A stretch of 64,000 nt of DNA from contig CADCXC010000008.1 in the NCBI GenBank assembly GCA_902806595.1, positions 434,001 to 498,000 of the forward strand, given 5' to 3'. The translations under genes and the position numbers were made by a program. The notes below the pieces were generated by a model. The model was not told the DNA's origin and ran no database searches. It saw only the letters and a list, made by a program, of their open reading frames with translations. The DNA is from Pyrenopolyporus hunteri (taxonomy: Eukaryota > Ascomycota > Sordariomycetes > Xylariales > Hypoxylaceae). Positions 23,937-35,825 of the stretch are shown in pieces. Each line of letters opens with the position of its first letter. Positions within the stretch are counted from its first letter, which is position 1.

Positions 23937-24863
23937 TTACAGCATAATATGTTCGAAAAGCCCGACGCACAGGACAGCGGCAGCGGCAGCAATACCCCCC
24001 ATGATAACCATCCGCATCCCTTCCCACCACGCTTGCTTGATTCCCCCCCATCGGGATGTTTCTCCTATCACATCGCCAGGTTGCCAGCCAACCCTCATAG
24101 AACATCCGTTCAATAGATAGTCCTTGGCGAATCCGAAAAAGAATAAAGCTAGGAGGCAAACAGCAAAGCTCCATTGCAAACCGTCATTGACCTCATTAAC
24201 GAAGAAGTACGGGAACAACGGCAATAGACCACCAAGCATGTATCCAATAGACACTGACAATCCGATTACGACTGGCGAAAATCTCCTTTTCGGGCTGTCC
24301 GTAGTTGAATTCACGTGGCATGAGAGCTGTTGAAGGATAGCAGGGCTACGGTCAATATGTGCCTTTACACGTAGGAGGAGATCTGGCGGGAGGTCTAATA
24401 AGGCGATATATTTCTGAATAACGTCTTGCCCGGCCGGGTCCGACTTCTCGTCGTAGCCACGCCCGGCCGTGGTCGTTTCTCCCTTCGCTGCGAGGTATCC
24501 GCCGATGCCCATGCTGATGCATCCCGCACAGATCTCGGCTATTCCGGCGTAGATGACCGTTCTAGTCTGACCGAGCGACGACAATCCCGCCGTCAATGCG
24601 AAGGGCACAGTAAGGCCATCGGCGAAACCCAAGGTGAAGTGGGAAATTAATCCTGAAAAGCGAGCTACGGGCGCGCTCTTCTGGTTACTAGACTGGTAGC
24701 CATCGAAACTAGAATCTTCACTAATATTCCCGGCATCTATGGGGAAGCCCGCAACGCCTTTAGGACTGGTGGTTAGGGGAGAGTAAGCCGGCAGACTTCC
24801 TTGGGTTTGTTGACCTTGTCGGCCCAGCTTGGCGAAGAGAGCTCGGATGCCCGTAACTTGCAT
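23937..24863 (-). CDS. CCC1/VIT1-family vacuolar iron (manganese) transporter
   Basis: 308 residues, intronless, from a true ATG. The family moves cytosolic Fe2+/Mn2+ into the vacuole in exchange for protons. A cytosolic N-terminal region of about 65 residues precedes the signature helix GFADGLTVPFALTAGLS (Asp82 is the conserved metal-pathway residue). Next comes EICAGCISMGIGGYLAAKGE with glutamates of the cytosolic metal-binding region, then helices in IGLSVSIGYMLGGLLPLF, LQWSFAVCLLALFFFG and the C-terminal MVIMGGIAAAAAVLCVGLF. Five helices, as in VIT1. Length and order are normal, with no sign of damage. With the ferric reductase and the Bim1-like gene it makes the third likely metal-handling gene within 15 kb, though intervening genes are unrelated. 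Confidence 0.92.
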   Translation of the reverse strand: MQVTGIRALFAKLGRQGQQTQGSLPAYSPLTTSPKGVAGFPIDAGNISEDSSFDGYQSSNQKSAPVARFSGLISHFTLGFADGLTVPFALTAGLSSLGQTRTVIYAGIAEICAGCISMGIGGYLAAKGETTTAGRGYDEKSDPAGQDVIQKYIALLDLPPDLLLRVKAHIDRSPAILQQLSCHVNSTTDSPKRRFSPVVIGLSVSIGYMLGGLLPLFPYFFVNEVNDGLQWSFAVCLLALFFFGFAKDYLLNGCSMRVGWQPGDVIGETSRWGGIKQAWWEGMRMVIMGGIAAAAAVLCVGLFEHIML

Positions 24864-26444
24864 AGCGGCGTAAACGACGAGGGATCCGAGTTAAAGAAAG
24901 TAAATACTAGCTACAATAAGGGTTAAGTCCGCGGTTACTCAGGTTCTAGGATAAATAAGCTATATGCGAATTATGATTGTTGTTATTGTTGTTGTTGCTG
25001 TTGTTGTTGTTGTATCAACCCATCGTGACAGTACTCGGGGGTCGACAACAAGACTAAACAAGACTATGGAAAGAGGAGCTAGGTATTCATTAAGTAAATG
25101 TTGCATACCTAGTCGTGCCTACCTACTTGAACCCATCCCGAAAGTCTACAGGTACCTACCTGCTCTTGAAATCTGTGTTATTTGTGTAACTGGGAAAGAT
25201 GCACCGAACCTAAGCGTCAGAGAATTAGCGAAGGCAACCACCTAAGGAACGGGAAGGTCGGCCTCAGCCACTCGAAAGAGAGTAAGAGGATCGGCAGGCT
25301 TATAGATTTAGCGGTTTGACGGACCAGTAAAGTGCAGGGTATTGTCAGCCGACCTCCTATTTGGGGTTAAAGAAGGAGAATGACAGGGGCTTTTCTACGG
25401 GCACTACCTAGTATATACATGGCCGTGCCCACCTGTGGCTGCCAATACTTGGCCGTTTAAGCTTCCACGTGCCTAACTCCTCTTGTTCCACTTGAATGTC
25501 GAGCGTACCTACCTACCATAGCACCTACCTATCTTGCCGAATCCATACGTTCACGTTACCTAATAAATGTAACTCTACATGTAGGTAGGTATGTATTGTA
25601 CAATACAATACCTACCTTACCTACAACATCTGCGCCGATACTTGATAGGTACCTATCTTACACCACGATGAACGACTCGCCTTGGTTGCTAGACGCGTTT
25701 CTTCTATCAATCGCCTCGGGAGCCCCCTAATCCCATGCGGACATACCTACCTACCTACCTAGATATATACCTACCCAAGCATACATTCCTGGCTACCTAC
25801 ACGTAGGTATGTATATTACTTCATACGATGTGCCGACCGCAACTTTCCGGGACAATTTGACCAACTACCTACATGTGGTAATCGTCATCATCGTCCGGAT
25901 CCTTCCCGGGCTCGTATACAGAGAGGCCAAGGTGAGGTAAGCGTCACCCAACGAAAGCTACCTGGCGTCTCTGCATGTATACCCGGTTAGCTAGTTCATG
26001 CTGGACCTCCGCAGCATCAGTGTTCGGCGTCAATATTCGGCGTCAGTATTCATACGAAAGGGCTAAGCCCCAGCTATACGTTCCCTCACCGGTCACCTTC
26101 CAAAGTAGAAGAGATGAATGCGACCCTACCTCAGCAAAAGGAACTCCGTCTCTCCACTCAAAGTTCCCCATGTTCGCCAACCAGTCCAATTCCCCGCACC
26201 CATGCGTAAGTGAAAAAGAGCATTGCTGGCCCAACCAGGCCCTTTTGATAAGATGGCATCTCTCATTGCGCCGATCGTGTTGAGGTCTTCTGCCATAGGG
26301 TCTTGAGCATGAGAAAAGTCGCCCCGTTTGCCTATGTGTGTGTGCGCGCGTTTGGATGAGAGAACCCAGTTCCGCTCGGCCAATCACTCAATAATACTAC
26401 TACTTGCTCTCATCGCGATCACCGCGAACTCAACTCGAGTCATA
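24864..26444. other. Intergenic with (GTT)n and TAGG/CCTA repeats
   Basis: No gene supported. It carries a (GTT)n microsatellite at 24977-25013 and TACC/GGTA palindromes scattered through 25500-25815. The end is the promoter of the phosphatase gene. Overlapping open frames at 26043-26387 are not credible. Confidence 0.5.
24977..25013. repeat. (GTT)n microsatellite
   Basis: About a dozen GTT/TTG units with two interruptions. Confidence 0.85.
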
Positions 26445-27880
26445 ATGCATCCCTTCATTCTCTTGGCCTCGGTATTCGCAATAAACGTGGCCGCCCAGGC
26501 GGAAAACACATATACGGCGACGGCAACTAGCGACGTAGAAAAAGCTAGGGCTACGGCAAAGACTCTCAGTCCAGTTAGTCATGTTAAAGGGAAAGCCTTC
26601 GACCGATTGGCTATCATATGGCTTGAGAACACCGATTATGACATGGCGATAGGGGATCGTAAGTTTCCATCACAAGTACACCTATCCCAGGACGGGGACG
26701 GCTAGGTAATATTTGAGAAATGATAGCTAACGGGGGCCACCAGCGAACCTGGCCTGGCTAGCCAAGCGAGGGATAACCCTCTCCAACTATCACGCAGTTA
26801 CCCATCCCTCACAGCCAAACTACATTGCTGCGATTGGCGGGGACTACTTTGGAATGCAGCATGATTCCTTCACTCAGATCGTCAAGAACGTCTCCACCGT
26901 AATCGACCTACTCGAGCACAAAGGAATATCATGGGGCGAGTACCAGGAAGACATGCCGTACAGCGGCTTCGAAGGCGTCGCGTACATCAACCAGAATAAC
27001 GGCAGGAATGATTACGTCCGGAAGCATAACCCGGCAGTCAGCTACAATGCGAATGCCGGCTTAATCGACCGTCTGGCCGTCACCAAGAACCTAACTAGTA
27101 CGTGTCTTTTTGCTCGAGGGGCGACCTTCACCTCAAGGGCCTGCCTAGGGAGCTGAGGTTACGCATATGCGGCACTCTCTAGGATTCACTCGTGGACGTG
27201 CGGGCACTAACCATGGATTCCCCTTAGAATTCTATGAAGACTTGGAGAATGGGACTCTGCCACAGTGGATGTTCATCACACCGAATATGACGAGTGACGG
27301 ACACGACACCGACGTGACTGTCTCCGGGACCTGGACACGGTCTTTCCTGGAACCCCTTCTCTCCGATCAGCGCTTCATGCAAAATACTTTAGTGCTGATT
27401 ACATTTGACGAGAATGAGACGTATGGGATACAGAACCGAATTCTGGCCATCTTGGTCGGGGACGCCGTCCCCGCTGACCTAATCGGCACCACAGACGACT
27501 CGTACTACAATCATTACAGCGAGATCGCAACGGTCGAGGCTAACTGGGACCTGCACACACTGGGGCGCTTCGACGTCGGCGCCAATGTATTCAAGTTCGT
27601 GGCCGATAAGACTGGCGATACTGTTAGGACTTGGTCTGGAGACGTTCCCCTCTCCAAGATGTACTTCAATACTTCGTACGCCGGGCCCCTGAACAACGAG
27701 GGCGGCAACAAGCGTTACCCAGCACCTAATCTGGCGGACGCAAACGAACTGCACAAACGTACTGTGCTGCCTAGCATTAAGAAAACTTGGGAAGGGAGTC
27801 CCGCGCCAGTGTATTACACCTCCAAGCTGGAGGTCCCTGACGGCCAGCACCCACCACCGGGGTACACTCCGAGTGAATAA
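26445..27880 (+). CDS. Secreted acid phosphatase / phosphoesterase family protein
   Basis: Extracellular phosphomonoesterase of the phosphoesterase superfamily that includes fungal acid phosphatases and phospholipase-C-like enzymes. Three exons, 26445-26658, 26744-27097 and 27228-27880, give 406 residues. The chosen ATG gives an 18-residue signal peptide ending VAAQ; upstream in-frame codons begin at non-ATG. Family motifs in order: WLENTDYDMA (catalytic segment), HPSQPNYIAAIGGD, FITPNMTSDGHD, LITFDENE and HYSEIATVEANWDLHTLGRFD. Intron 1 removes an in-frame stop and restores DPNLAWL. Intron 2 is longer (130 bases) with a clear CACTAACC branch site. Several NxT/S sites suggest glycosylation. 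Likely involved in phosphate scavenging. The C-terminal region is proline-rich. Confidence 0.9.
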
Positions 27881-29460
27881 ATATGAGCCTGGTACGTAGG
27901 TAGATTGGTAATAATACACGATTCCGATACTGCTCCTATAAATTGAAACCTGGATTTGATTACCGACCCCTTCGTACCATCTTAGGATGGGTAGAAAACG
28001 GCATGTTTAACGAGGGGGAGAGAGAGATGTATTGATTTGAATACGCAATACGATGACCTTCGTTCTGAGTAAACTAGGTACCTAACCACCTAACCTCTCG
28101 TTGCCCTAATAAAAACCGGTTTGAGTTAGGTATAAGTAGGCTTGCCTTCTTCTCGTCAAAATTTAGATGCCCAACATCGTCACTCTGCCGATTGGGTCCT
28201 AGGCGCCCTGTCCTTATCCTATCATATATAGACTACGAGAGGCTAAGGGAAAATAACTCAGGGATGAAATGAGTAAATTTGCGGTGCACGATGTTGCCAT
28301 GTTAGGTGCCTACCGACCTACCTACTTACCTACCTGAGGTACCTGATTCACCATCTCTGATGGGGAAAGAGGTTAGATTCTCACGAACTACGATAACGAT
28401 GGGGAGAGCCTACTGATCCCATAGACTATATTAGATATATATCAGAAACTGTGTGATCATGAAGAAGTGTCCGAAGTAAACGCTCTATCCGAGGACGCCA
28501 CAGTTTTTTTTCTCTTCTTGAGGCCGCTGGAATAGTTACCTAACCTAACCGAGTAAACTTCCTTTTTGATCCGCTCGTGTACCTATCTGTTGTTTTCCCG
28601 ACCGTCCAAGTCGCTTCCAAGATATTCCCACACAACTGGTACAAGTCAGCACGATTCCAATACCCAGGATCTTCGATAACTTGGCAGTACCGAACGAATG
28701 ACCTAGTGTAGAACCCGCCGAATTTTTGGACGCCGGAGCTACGACGTACTCGACATGATCTTCATTAAACGAAGAGCTTCATAACGCAGAATCTAACATA
28801 TTTAATTTCTGTTTTATAGCAGATTCTTGCTCCGTCCCCAGCCACAACCCCATTCTCCCTGCCGCAAACCCTAAAATTCATCCATGACCCAACGTCGTGC
28901 CGTGAAAGCAAGGTCTCGTTCTCAACGAAGCTCACTGCGCCTCCTACCATCCTACGATCTTCACGATCGCCACCGGGCCCGACCGAGCGAAGAATAACAA
29001 CGGTCTGAGCGTCGGACGTTGGTATAGAGGAATTATGCATTAGTTCCCAACCTGCTTTTCCGTTCCGGCCGTACGTTCCCAGACGAAAAACTGACAGCCG
29101 CGAGTCGCCGCCGTCGGCTACCAACACCACACTGCCCGCTTTTCCTTTTCGACCGCCTCGTGTACTAGGTGGTATCATTGAAAAAGCCGCAAAAACGCCT
29201 GTATGCAAAGTTCCCGAACGCCGTGACCAGATACCCAAATAATGCCATTGTATGTACTGAGGAAAGAGGGTCAAAAACAAAACAAATGCTGTACGTTACC
29301 CACGCGGAGCCGAGCGCGGCAAGGACGGGTTACCGACTCCCAAAGAAGTCAAGTGTGGCCCTCAAAACCCTAGAATAGAGAGAATATTTGGAAGATCCTC
29401 AGGTCCTAAATAAGACAGACTTCGACGGAGCTAGACTCCGTCGAACACTGGTTCTGGTAT
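27881..29460. other. Intergenic between phosphatase and CBM21 genes
   Basis: Contains TAGG/CCTA palindromes at about 28075-28085 and 28310-28345, and one doubtful minus-strand frame listed separately. Confidence 0.45.
28765..29178 (-). CDS. Hypothetical protein, doubtful
   Basis: 137-codon frame from an ATG at 29178; the frame is open 34 codons further upstream without ATG. The composition is protein-like (AGSVVLVADGGDSRLSVFRLG) but there is no recognised domain, signal peptide or membrane helix. It lies downstream of the CBM21 gene on the same strand, less than 300 bases from its stop, and could be antisense to nothing or part of an extended 3' UTR. A real small gene or chance frame are both possible. 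Confidence 0.22.
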   Translation of the reverse strand: MIPPSTRGGRKGKAGSVVLVADGGDSRLSVFRLGTYGRNGKAGWELMHNSSIPTSDAQTVVILRSVGPGGDREDRRMVGGAVSFVENETLLSRHDVGSWMNFRVCGRENGVVAGDGARICYKTEIKYVRFCVMKLFV

Positions 29461-31975
29461 TCAACCTCTTATGGCTGTCGCAGCATGAGCATCAGATACG
29501 AACGGAAAGCGATTCTGAATATGCTGGGTGTGGAATGGAGCCGGGTCGGTAGGGGGCCTGAATGAGAACATACCAGCAAGAGGAAAGAAGCTAGTCATCG
29601 AACCTGGGGATGCACCTTTGCCCGTTGGGGTGCTTGAATTAGTCGGGCCGAGAGACGGCTGCGACATTGGTGATTCTGTCGGGGAAATATCGCCGGATGG
29701 TATATACCCCTGGTTGAAATAGGGGTTAAGATTCTGTCGTAGCGAATGATGTATTGCGCTATTATGATGATTATACGATCGGTCAGCCGTGCTCGGACTG
29801 CCGTTAGAGCTCGAGTTGGTGCTGTTCGACCCGTATGTCAAGACGTCGTCTACACCATCATATCGACCGTTGCGCAGGGTTCCATCCTTCAATTGAGGAC
29901 TCGATGGCTTCGAACCATTAAACTAAAGTGAACAGATATGTCAGCGGAAATCTTACTATATCTCAATCACTCCGGGCGTGGTGCTCGCCTCAATGCTTGC
30001 CCGGAATGCGACGGGGTGTACGTACGAAGCAGTACTTGTTAAGGATCTCCTCATACGAAGCTGACGCTATGCTGGCAGAAGAGGGAGGGCCTGTCCTAGA
30101 AATCGCGGGAGCATTCGTGATGGGAGCTTTAGGACTGAGGGCGGGAGACGAAGCCGCGGACGAGTTCGGGTTTAGCTCGGACTGTCCCGATGCCTGAGAA
30201 GGGAGAGTAGCACCGAGCGAAGCCTTTTTATTGGGCTTCATATATAGCCCATCACTTCGCTGGCTGGATTCTCTGTGAGCCTGCTTGGCAGCACTAAGCG
30301 AAGCCCCGAAGTCGTACCGATTGGCAAAAGCCTGCCCGCTCGGCGCTGACAACCTGTTCGACAAGTTGTCACTAGGAAGATTGGTTGTTGACTTCGAACT
30401 CTTGAGGCGTAGGCCAGTGGGCCCGGTCTCTCCCAGAACTTCGTGTAGTGGCTTATCGAAGTTGACATATCTCGAGTCATGCCCAAAATCATCCAACGGG
30501 CCGACGGGCATGGATCTTGGACGCGCCGACGTGGAGGGATTAGCCCGGCGAGTACTGCGCGGGAGACCGTTCGCGGGGCGATAAGATGTGCCCTGAGCAC
30601 TCTTGTCGCTCACAGGTAATAACTTCTTGCGGAAATCAACCTGAAAGTTGACGCCGTCGTTATTATCCCAATACTCGAGGCCGTTGACGTTATACCGGAT
30701 GCAGAAGAATAGCGTCTTAGCCTCGAGATTAGCGAGATCGGACAATTTGATGCTAAACTGGAATCGATCGTGGCCTGTCTTAGTCTCTCGCGGTCGGATC
30801 TCATGGTGATACTCGGCGGTCACCTCAGAAGTCGTTTTCCAGTAGTCGAAGGTAAACCTGCATACCACCAACTTCTGGAAAGCCAGGTTGGCTACTGCTA
30901 TAGACCCTATCAAAGACTTCTGGTCAGGCGACATCCACACCCTCTCTAGTCGCACAGGCAGAGCTCTGCGTATCGGCGTCTCCGCGGGGAAGTTGTTGAC
31001 GACAAGTTCCCACTCAAACGGCGGCGACCGAGAAGTAACCTTCTCATTGACCCCAAAGGGGTACTCATTATCGCTCTCGTAATTATCCGTTGGGGAGGTC
31101 CCAGCACTGACTGCTAGCGGTCGGTCAACCTGCAAGAAGTGCCGCACGTGCTCTAAATGCGAATCGAAGTGGACGGCTTTTGAAAAAGTCGGCGTTCCCG
31201 GCATACTCGACGGCCTCCTCCCGCCTCGTAACGCCGGGCGAACCAACTCTCCCGACTTCTTCCGTACCATCGGCGGTTTTATCAACGGCTCGTCTTGTTC
31301 AGAGCCCTCCTCCGAAGAAGTCAAGGACGCCTCCGCCGACTTCGACATATAGATATGTGAGTCCGTATTCGACCTCGAATGTGAGATCTTGCGAGCACCA
31401 GTGTCGAGCGCAGGTAAACTTGAAGTAAGCAGGGCTTGGCGCGATTCTCCGACTAGATCCTTAAGTTGCGACGGTAGCAGAAGAATGTCGCCGGGTAACG
31501 ACCTAATTGGCGATGCTGAGCGGTGTTGTGGTATCGCGCTGATAGCCTCCTTTAGCTCTTTCATATTCTCGATCTCCCTCCCTCGAGTCTTCAGCTCGGA
31601 AGCACCCTCATCCTCGCTAGACGAATCCGGGGGGGAAATTATCGCCCCCGGAGGCATGGCCTGCACATCAGCAACCGGAGGAGGAGATTGCCTGACTGGA
31701 GTCGCACGCGAAGCCATCATACCCTTCAAGTTATCCGACGTCCCCGGAGGTGTCATATCAGGAGTGGGTCCATCTGAAGCTTTGGGCGATACAACCGAAG
31801 TTGTACTCCCGGCCGAGGGCGTCCGTCGATGCTTAGAGAGATAGGAAGAAGATCGCGGTAGAGTAGGCCTGGAAGAGGTAGAGGTTTGGGAGTTGAAAGA
31901 GGATCGGCGACTAACGTCGGGCGAAGGCGGGGTTGAGGAGGCGGGAGAGCGATGGGAAGGGGGTGTGTAAGGCAT
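29461..31975 (-). CDS. CBM21-domain protein, putative protein phosphatase 1 glycogen-targeting subunit
   Basis: Likely scaffold bringing type-1 phosphatase to glycogen synthase or glycogen, as for yeast Gac1/Pig proteins. Two exons, 31975-30026 and 29922-29461, give 803 residues. The N-terminal 260 residues are Ser/Pro-rich and disordered (start MPYTPPSHRSPASS). A KAVHF sequence at about 264 matches the RVxF phosphatase-docking motif. The CBM21 domain spans about 315-455 (FEWELVVNNFP; VRLERVWMSPD; LVVCRFTFDYWKTTSEV; FFCIRYNVNGLEYWDNN). A long low-complexity tail follows. The intron (GTACGT...CTTTAG, 103 bases) joins KYCF to FNGSKPSSPQ. The start is uncertain: the frame is open to 32281, with an alternative ATG at 32224 and only a GTG further out. 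I prefer 31975 because family members begin with this Pro/Ser sequence. Confidence 0.87.
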
Positions 31976-33400
31976 TCCCAAAGATTCAGATCGCCACTGG
32001 AGCGGTGCTGTTAGGGGAGTAGGGAGGTTGTTGTTCTCGGATTCGGTGCTACTGAACTTAGGGAGGTCGGATCTCAGGTGAGGCAGACAGGGAAATAACA
32101 ACCTTGTCCACGACTCGAACCAAGAATCTGAGACCGCAACAGAGGTGATAGTAACGGTGGTGTCTGGATTTGGGGGACCGACTGGACACTCGCAGAAACC
32201 TGGAGAAGAAGGTTCTATCAGCATTGTTTGACCCGACGCCGTTTTCCATGGTAGAGTTTGCTCTTCGTGAATGACATCCACCGCTCATTGACAACGAGCG
32301 GTAGTCAGCCCTTCTATATGGGGACGTGGGCGATGGGCGGCACCAGGGGTTTTAAACCAATGCCCCACCGAGCACATGGATAAGAGGAAGAAAAAGAAAA
32401 GGGTATGGAATGAAAGACACTTCAAGGCTTGTGGCGTTGTCAGAGGTGACGACACTAAGGTGCTGAGGAATGATACCTCGCATACCTAACCCATCCTCTC
32501 TTCCATTTCGAGGTCCAAAACATCCCCGTGCATAACCCACAGCAAAGGCTGACATGTTGAGATGGGGGTAATGATTCCTCAAACATCATATGAGAGATTC
32601 AACTTACAAGAAAAAAAGAGCACAGAGTAAACTGCTTTATGAAGCGGTCATGAAATACTTCCCCGAATAGATTGTTGAGATTGAAAAGGCCAGGGGAAAT
32701 GCAAAGGCAATATTCCAGCAGCAGTGCTATTTCTCCTCTTTTTTTCAGACTCGACAAAGATTATATCAGCTAAGGATGACTGTTGCTGAGGAGCTCCAAA
32801 CAAGTCGTATAAGGTGACCGGATGGGAAGATAAATATTATGACGGGGGAGAAGGGGCGACAAGAAAGTTTCTCGAAGGTCGAAGGGACGAATAATCGTGA
32901 GGCTAGAGAGGGGAGGACAATATGCACGAAGGTCGTGTATGCCGTTCGTTGGTAACGGGAGTCGTTCAAGGCCGTTAGGTATCGGTATCGAGATGGAAGG
33001 AGAGAGCCGTGGGAGGATCGTCCTTTGTTACGTTGAATTGGCTTTGTCGGTTGCCAATATCCAACCCGAACCAGTACGTACCGTGATCTCTGCCAACTCT
33101 AGTCTCTGGCTCCTGTGGCGACGATCACCGTTCGAGGCTACAGCTGTGAGGTGCAAATATGACGGAATCAACGCGAAAGCCGGAGAACGGATACGTCGAT
33201 TCTCCAGATCCAAATCCACACAACGGCGAAGAAGGCAGTTCTTCCTCCTCTTCTTCTCCTTCTTCTTCTTCTGGTTCTTCCGGTTCTTCTGGTTCTTCTT
33301 CTACTTCTTCTTTCTTCTCTTCTTCGGCAGAACGAAAAGCAACGGAGAAGCAATTAGGAATTGTGGACGAGGCTATCTACAATCCTAGGCCTGCCTTTGA
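31976..33400. other. Upstream region of the CBM21 gene
   Basis: Probable promoter and 5' leader. A (TTC/TCC)n microsatellite occupies 33238-33325 and creates an artificial serine-rich plus-strand frame (33159-33407). Confidence 0.4.
33238..33325. repeat. (TTC)n imperfect microsatellite
   Basis: TTC/TCC/TTCTGG units over about 90 bases on the plus strand. Confidence 0.8.
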
Positions 33401-34979
33401 ACTGTAGGAGGTGGGAAGGGAGGTGGTGAGGAAGAAAGACATAAAAAGTCGGCGGCCACAGAAGGTGTGTGGGCTAAGTTACTAGCTAAAGGCTTACATA
33501 TTGCGCAGTAAGAGCATGTACTCGAAGCAGTGGCCACCCATAGGGTTTATTTTGTTGTTGGGGGGGTGCCACGGAGGCGACGGGGTTCAAGCAAGGTAAC
33601 AGCGCTATAGTGGACTCTTTTTTTTTCTTTTAGTGCGTATCCACCGGGCTAGCCGGGGCTGTCTTGACTCTCGAGACCACCCCGGTTAGTTTTTGGGTTG
33701 GCTTTTTGTGGCTCGCTACCTTATGCACCTCTATGCCCACAAAGTGCTATGGGGCGATGGGCGATACCTGACGATGGCAAGAGCATAGGCTAGGAGCATA
33801 GGCCAGGAGCTGTCGGAGGAGGGGGGGGGAGGGGGTTCTTGGGGCCGGTTAAGCCAATGAAATACCCAGGACAACGGGGCGTCCCGATGGCATTATTGAT
33901 AACACCATATAAGAAGCATATGGGAAGAATATGGGAATACAATTATACGCACTATGCCGAAGCCGATGCATGCGAACCCAGCGCATCGTCACACTGTGCT
34001 ACGTAAAAGAGCCCATAAGCCGCAGGCCGGAGAATTAAAAAAGGTAAAAGAAGGTAAAAAGTTAAGAGAGGGTAAAACTGGTACAATATCGTGGCTATAG
34101 CACACACATACATACCTAGGAACATACCTACCTACCTACATACCTAAGGTACCTACATAGTAAATAGGTCTGGTACAGTAGATAGGTAGGTGCATTACAT
34201 AACTAGGTACCTACCCAGCCAGTATAGAATTGCATCAATTTCGACACATCGTACCCATACAATGAACGGATGTCAACCAGAAATAATCTCGCCTTGGATG
34301 GTGCGGAATGACTGTTTTTTATTTCTCGGGAACTGAATCGCCTACACGTAATTCTATTGTTTCAGACGAGTCCAAAGGCCCCGTCGAAAGGATCTGCTTG
34401 GAATTACGCCTTCCTGCTGCGCGTCTATCAAAAGAGGAATTATCTAAAGAGGACCTTGCGTAGTGCGTCGACACTATAGATACGGTCTATCAGGTACTCT
34501 GCGCGCGTCGGAAGGTGGCTGACGTCCTCGGATACGAGTTTCGCTCCTTTTCTTCTTTTTTCCGTCGAAAAATAATTACCGAAAGAGAAGAAGCAAAGAA
34601 AAAGAAGAAGAAAAAAAATTGATTTTACCATTTTTCCAGATCCATACCATGAAATACTGGGAAAACTCCCAACATACAGACCACCCTATTAAAATACGTG
34701 ATATTACCTACCTAGTATCATTAGGTAGTGGCCGAATTGCACAATTACGTAGGATTTGCAGGCGCATGCATGTGGCAATACTTGTAGAAAGTTCTAAAAA
34801 GTAAGGTATCAAACGACGATGGGCTCACCTGCAAGAAACGGAAGGGTACACACGCATGGACCGGCCACTGACGGACAGGACACGATAAGAAAACGCCGTC
34901 CAACGTTCGAATTTACTCGCCTTTCTTGCGTTTCTTGCACAGTATGGAAAACGGTACTCTCTTAAGCCGCAGATGGAAC

Positions 34980-35262
34980 CAAATACCTAACTACCTACCT
35001 ACCTACCTATACCTGATACCTATACCGCCTTAGGTAGGTAGGGTAGGTACCTAGGGTAGGTACATATATGGACGTATATATGAGGTAGGTACTTATGTAC
35101 CGACCTGGGTTACCCAGTAAATCTGCGTACACAACCCAATTGGTAGGTAGGTAGGTAGGTAGGTAGGTACCTACCTAAGTACCTATGTAGGTGGTAGGAA
35201 TCCGTACATACCTAGGGTGGTACCTAGGTAGGTAGGTAGGTAGGTATGTATGTAGACGATTA
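34980..35262. repeat. Largest TAGG/CCTA cluster
   Basis: Repeated (CCTA)n and (TAGG)n blocks of 4-7 units facing each other as inverted arms, with GGTACC and CCTAGG centres and TATG/TACG variants. It makes up more than half of this 280-base stretch. Confidence 0.85.
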
Positions 35263-35783
35263 CATGTAATAATGGATGGATGGATCAAGGATACGTTGGG
35301 GTGGGGCGTTCTGCACGCTCTGGCCAAGTACGCAGATACCTCTTAGGCCACAAGCCAAGGACGCTGAGCCAGGAAAGGCTAAAGGTATATTTATTTAGCA
35401 TCCATTAGCACATCGCGCGAAGACGAAGCTACAGGGTACTACCTAGGTATGACGTAGCGAGGGCGAGGGTGAGAAAATCCATCCTTGGCTATCTCCCTGG
35501 GCTCCGGGGGCATTGGTCAATCCAATCAGTAATCACATTCACAACAGACTGCAGTGCATACCTAGGTATGCAAGAGCACAAGCCGGTAGGCTACAGTATC
35601 GGCGCGCATGGGAGCGGGAGGTGTTAGGACCGCAGCCGACTGCAGCAGACTGCAGCAGGATCATGTCCTCGTTTATTAAATGACGACGGGGTCGCGGCCA
35701 ATAGAAACGCCCCATCGGTTGTGCGTTTCCTCTTTATCAATTGAGCAACGGCGCAGTCTCTTGAAGAAAGTGGCCCGCCTTGA

Positions 35784-35825
35784 GTCTTGGGTCTTGGGTC
35801 TTGCGTCTTGCGTCTTGCGTCTTGG
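35784..35825. repeat. Heptamer minisatellite (TCTTGGG/TCTTGCG)x6
   Basis: Six head-to-tail 7-base units: two TCTTGGG, three TCTTGCG, one TCTTGGG. Confidence 0.9.

Noticed and set aside
3114..24863. A biosynthetic gene cluster around the P450
   Set aside because: No polyketide synthase, NRPS, terpene synthase or tailoring set is present; neighbours are metal homeostasis and signalling genes.
33159..33407. Serine-rich 82-residue frame
   Set aside because: Its serine run is encoded by the (TTC/TCC)n microsatellite; the rest has no motif.
6290..35260. TAGG/CCTA repeats as interstitial telomere sequence
   Set aside because: Units are four bases and palindromic, unlike the TTAGGG hexamer of filamentous fungi.
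35690..35765. tRNA-like stretch on the minus strand (TTGCTCAATTGATAAAGAGG)
   Set aside because: It resembles an A box and has a 7-base hairpin (GAAACGC/GCGTTTC), but no T-arm GTTCGA box or acceptor stem follows.
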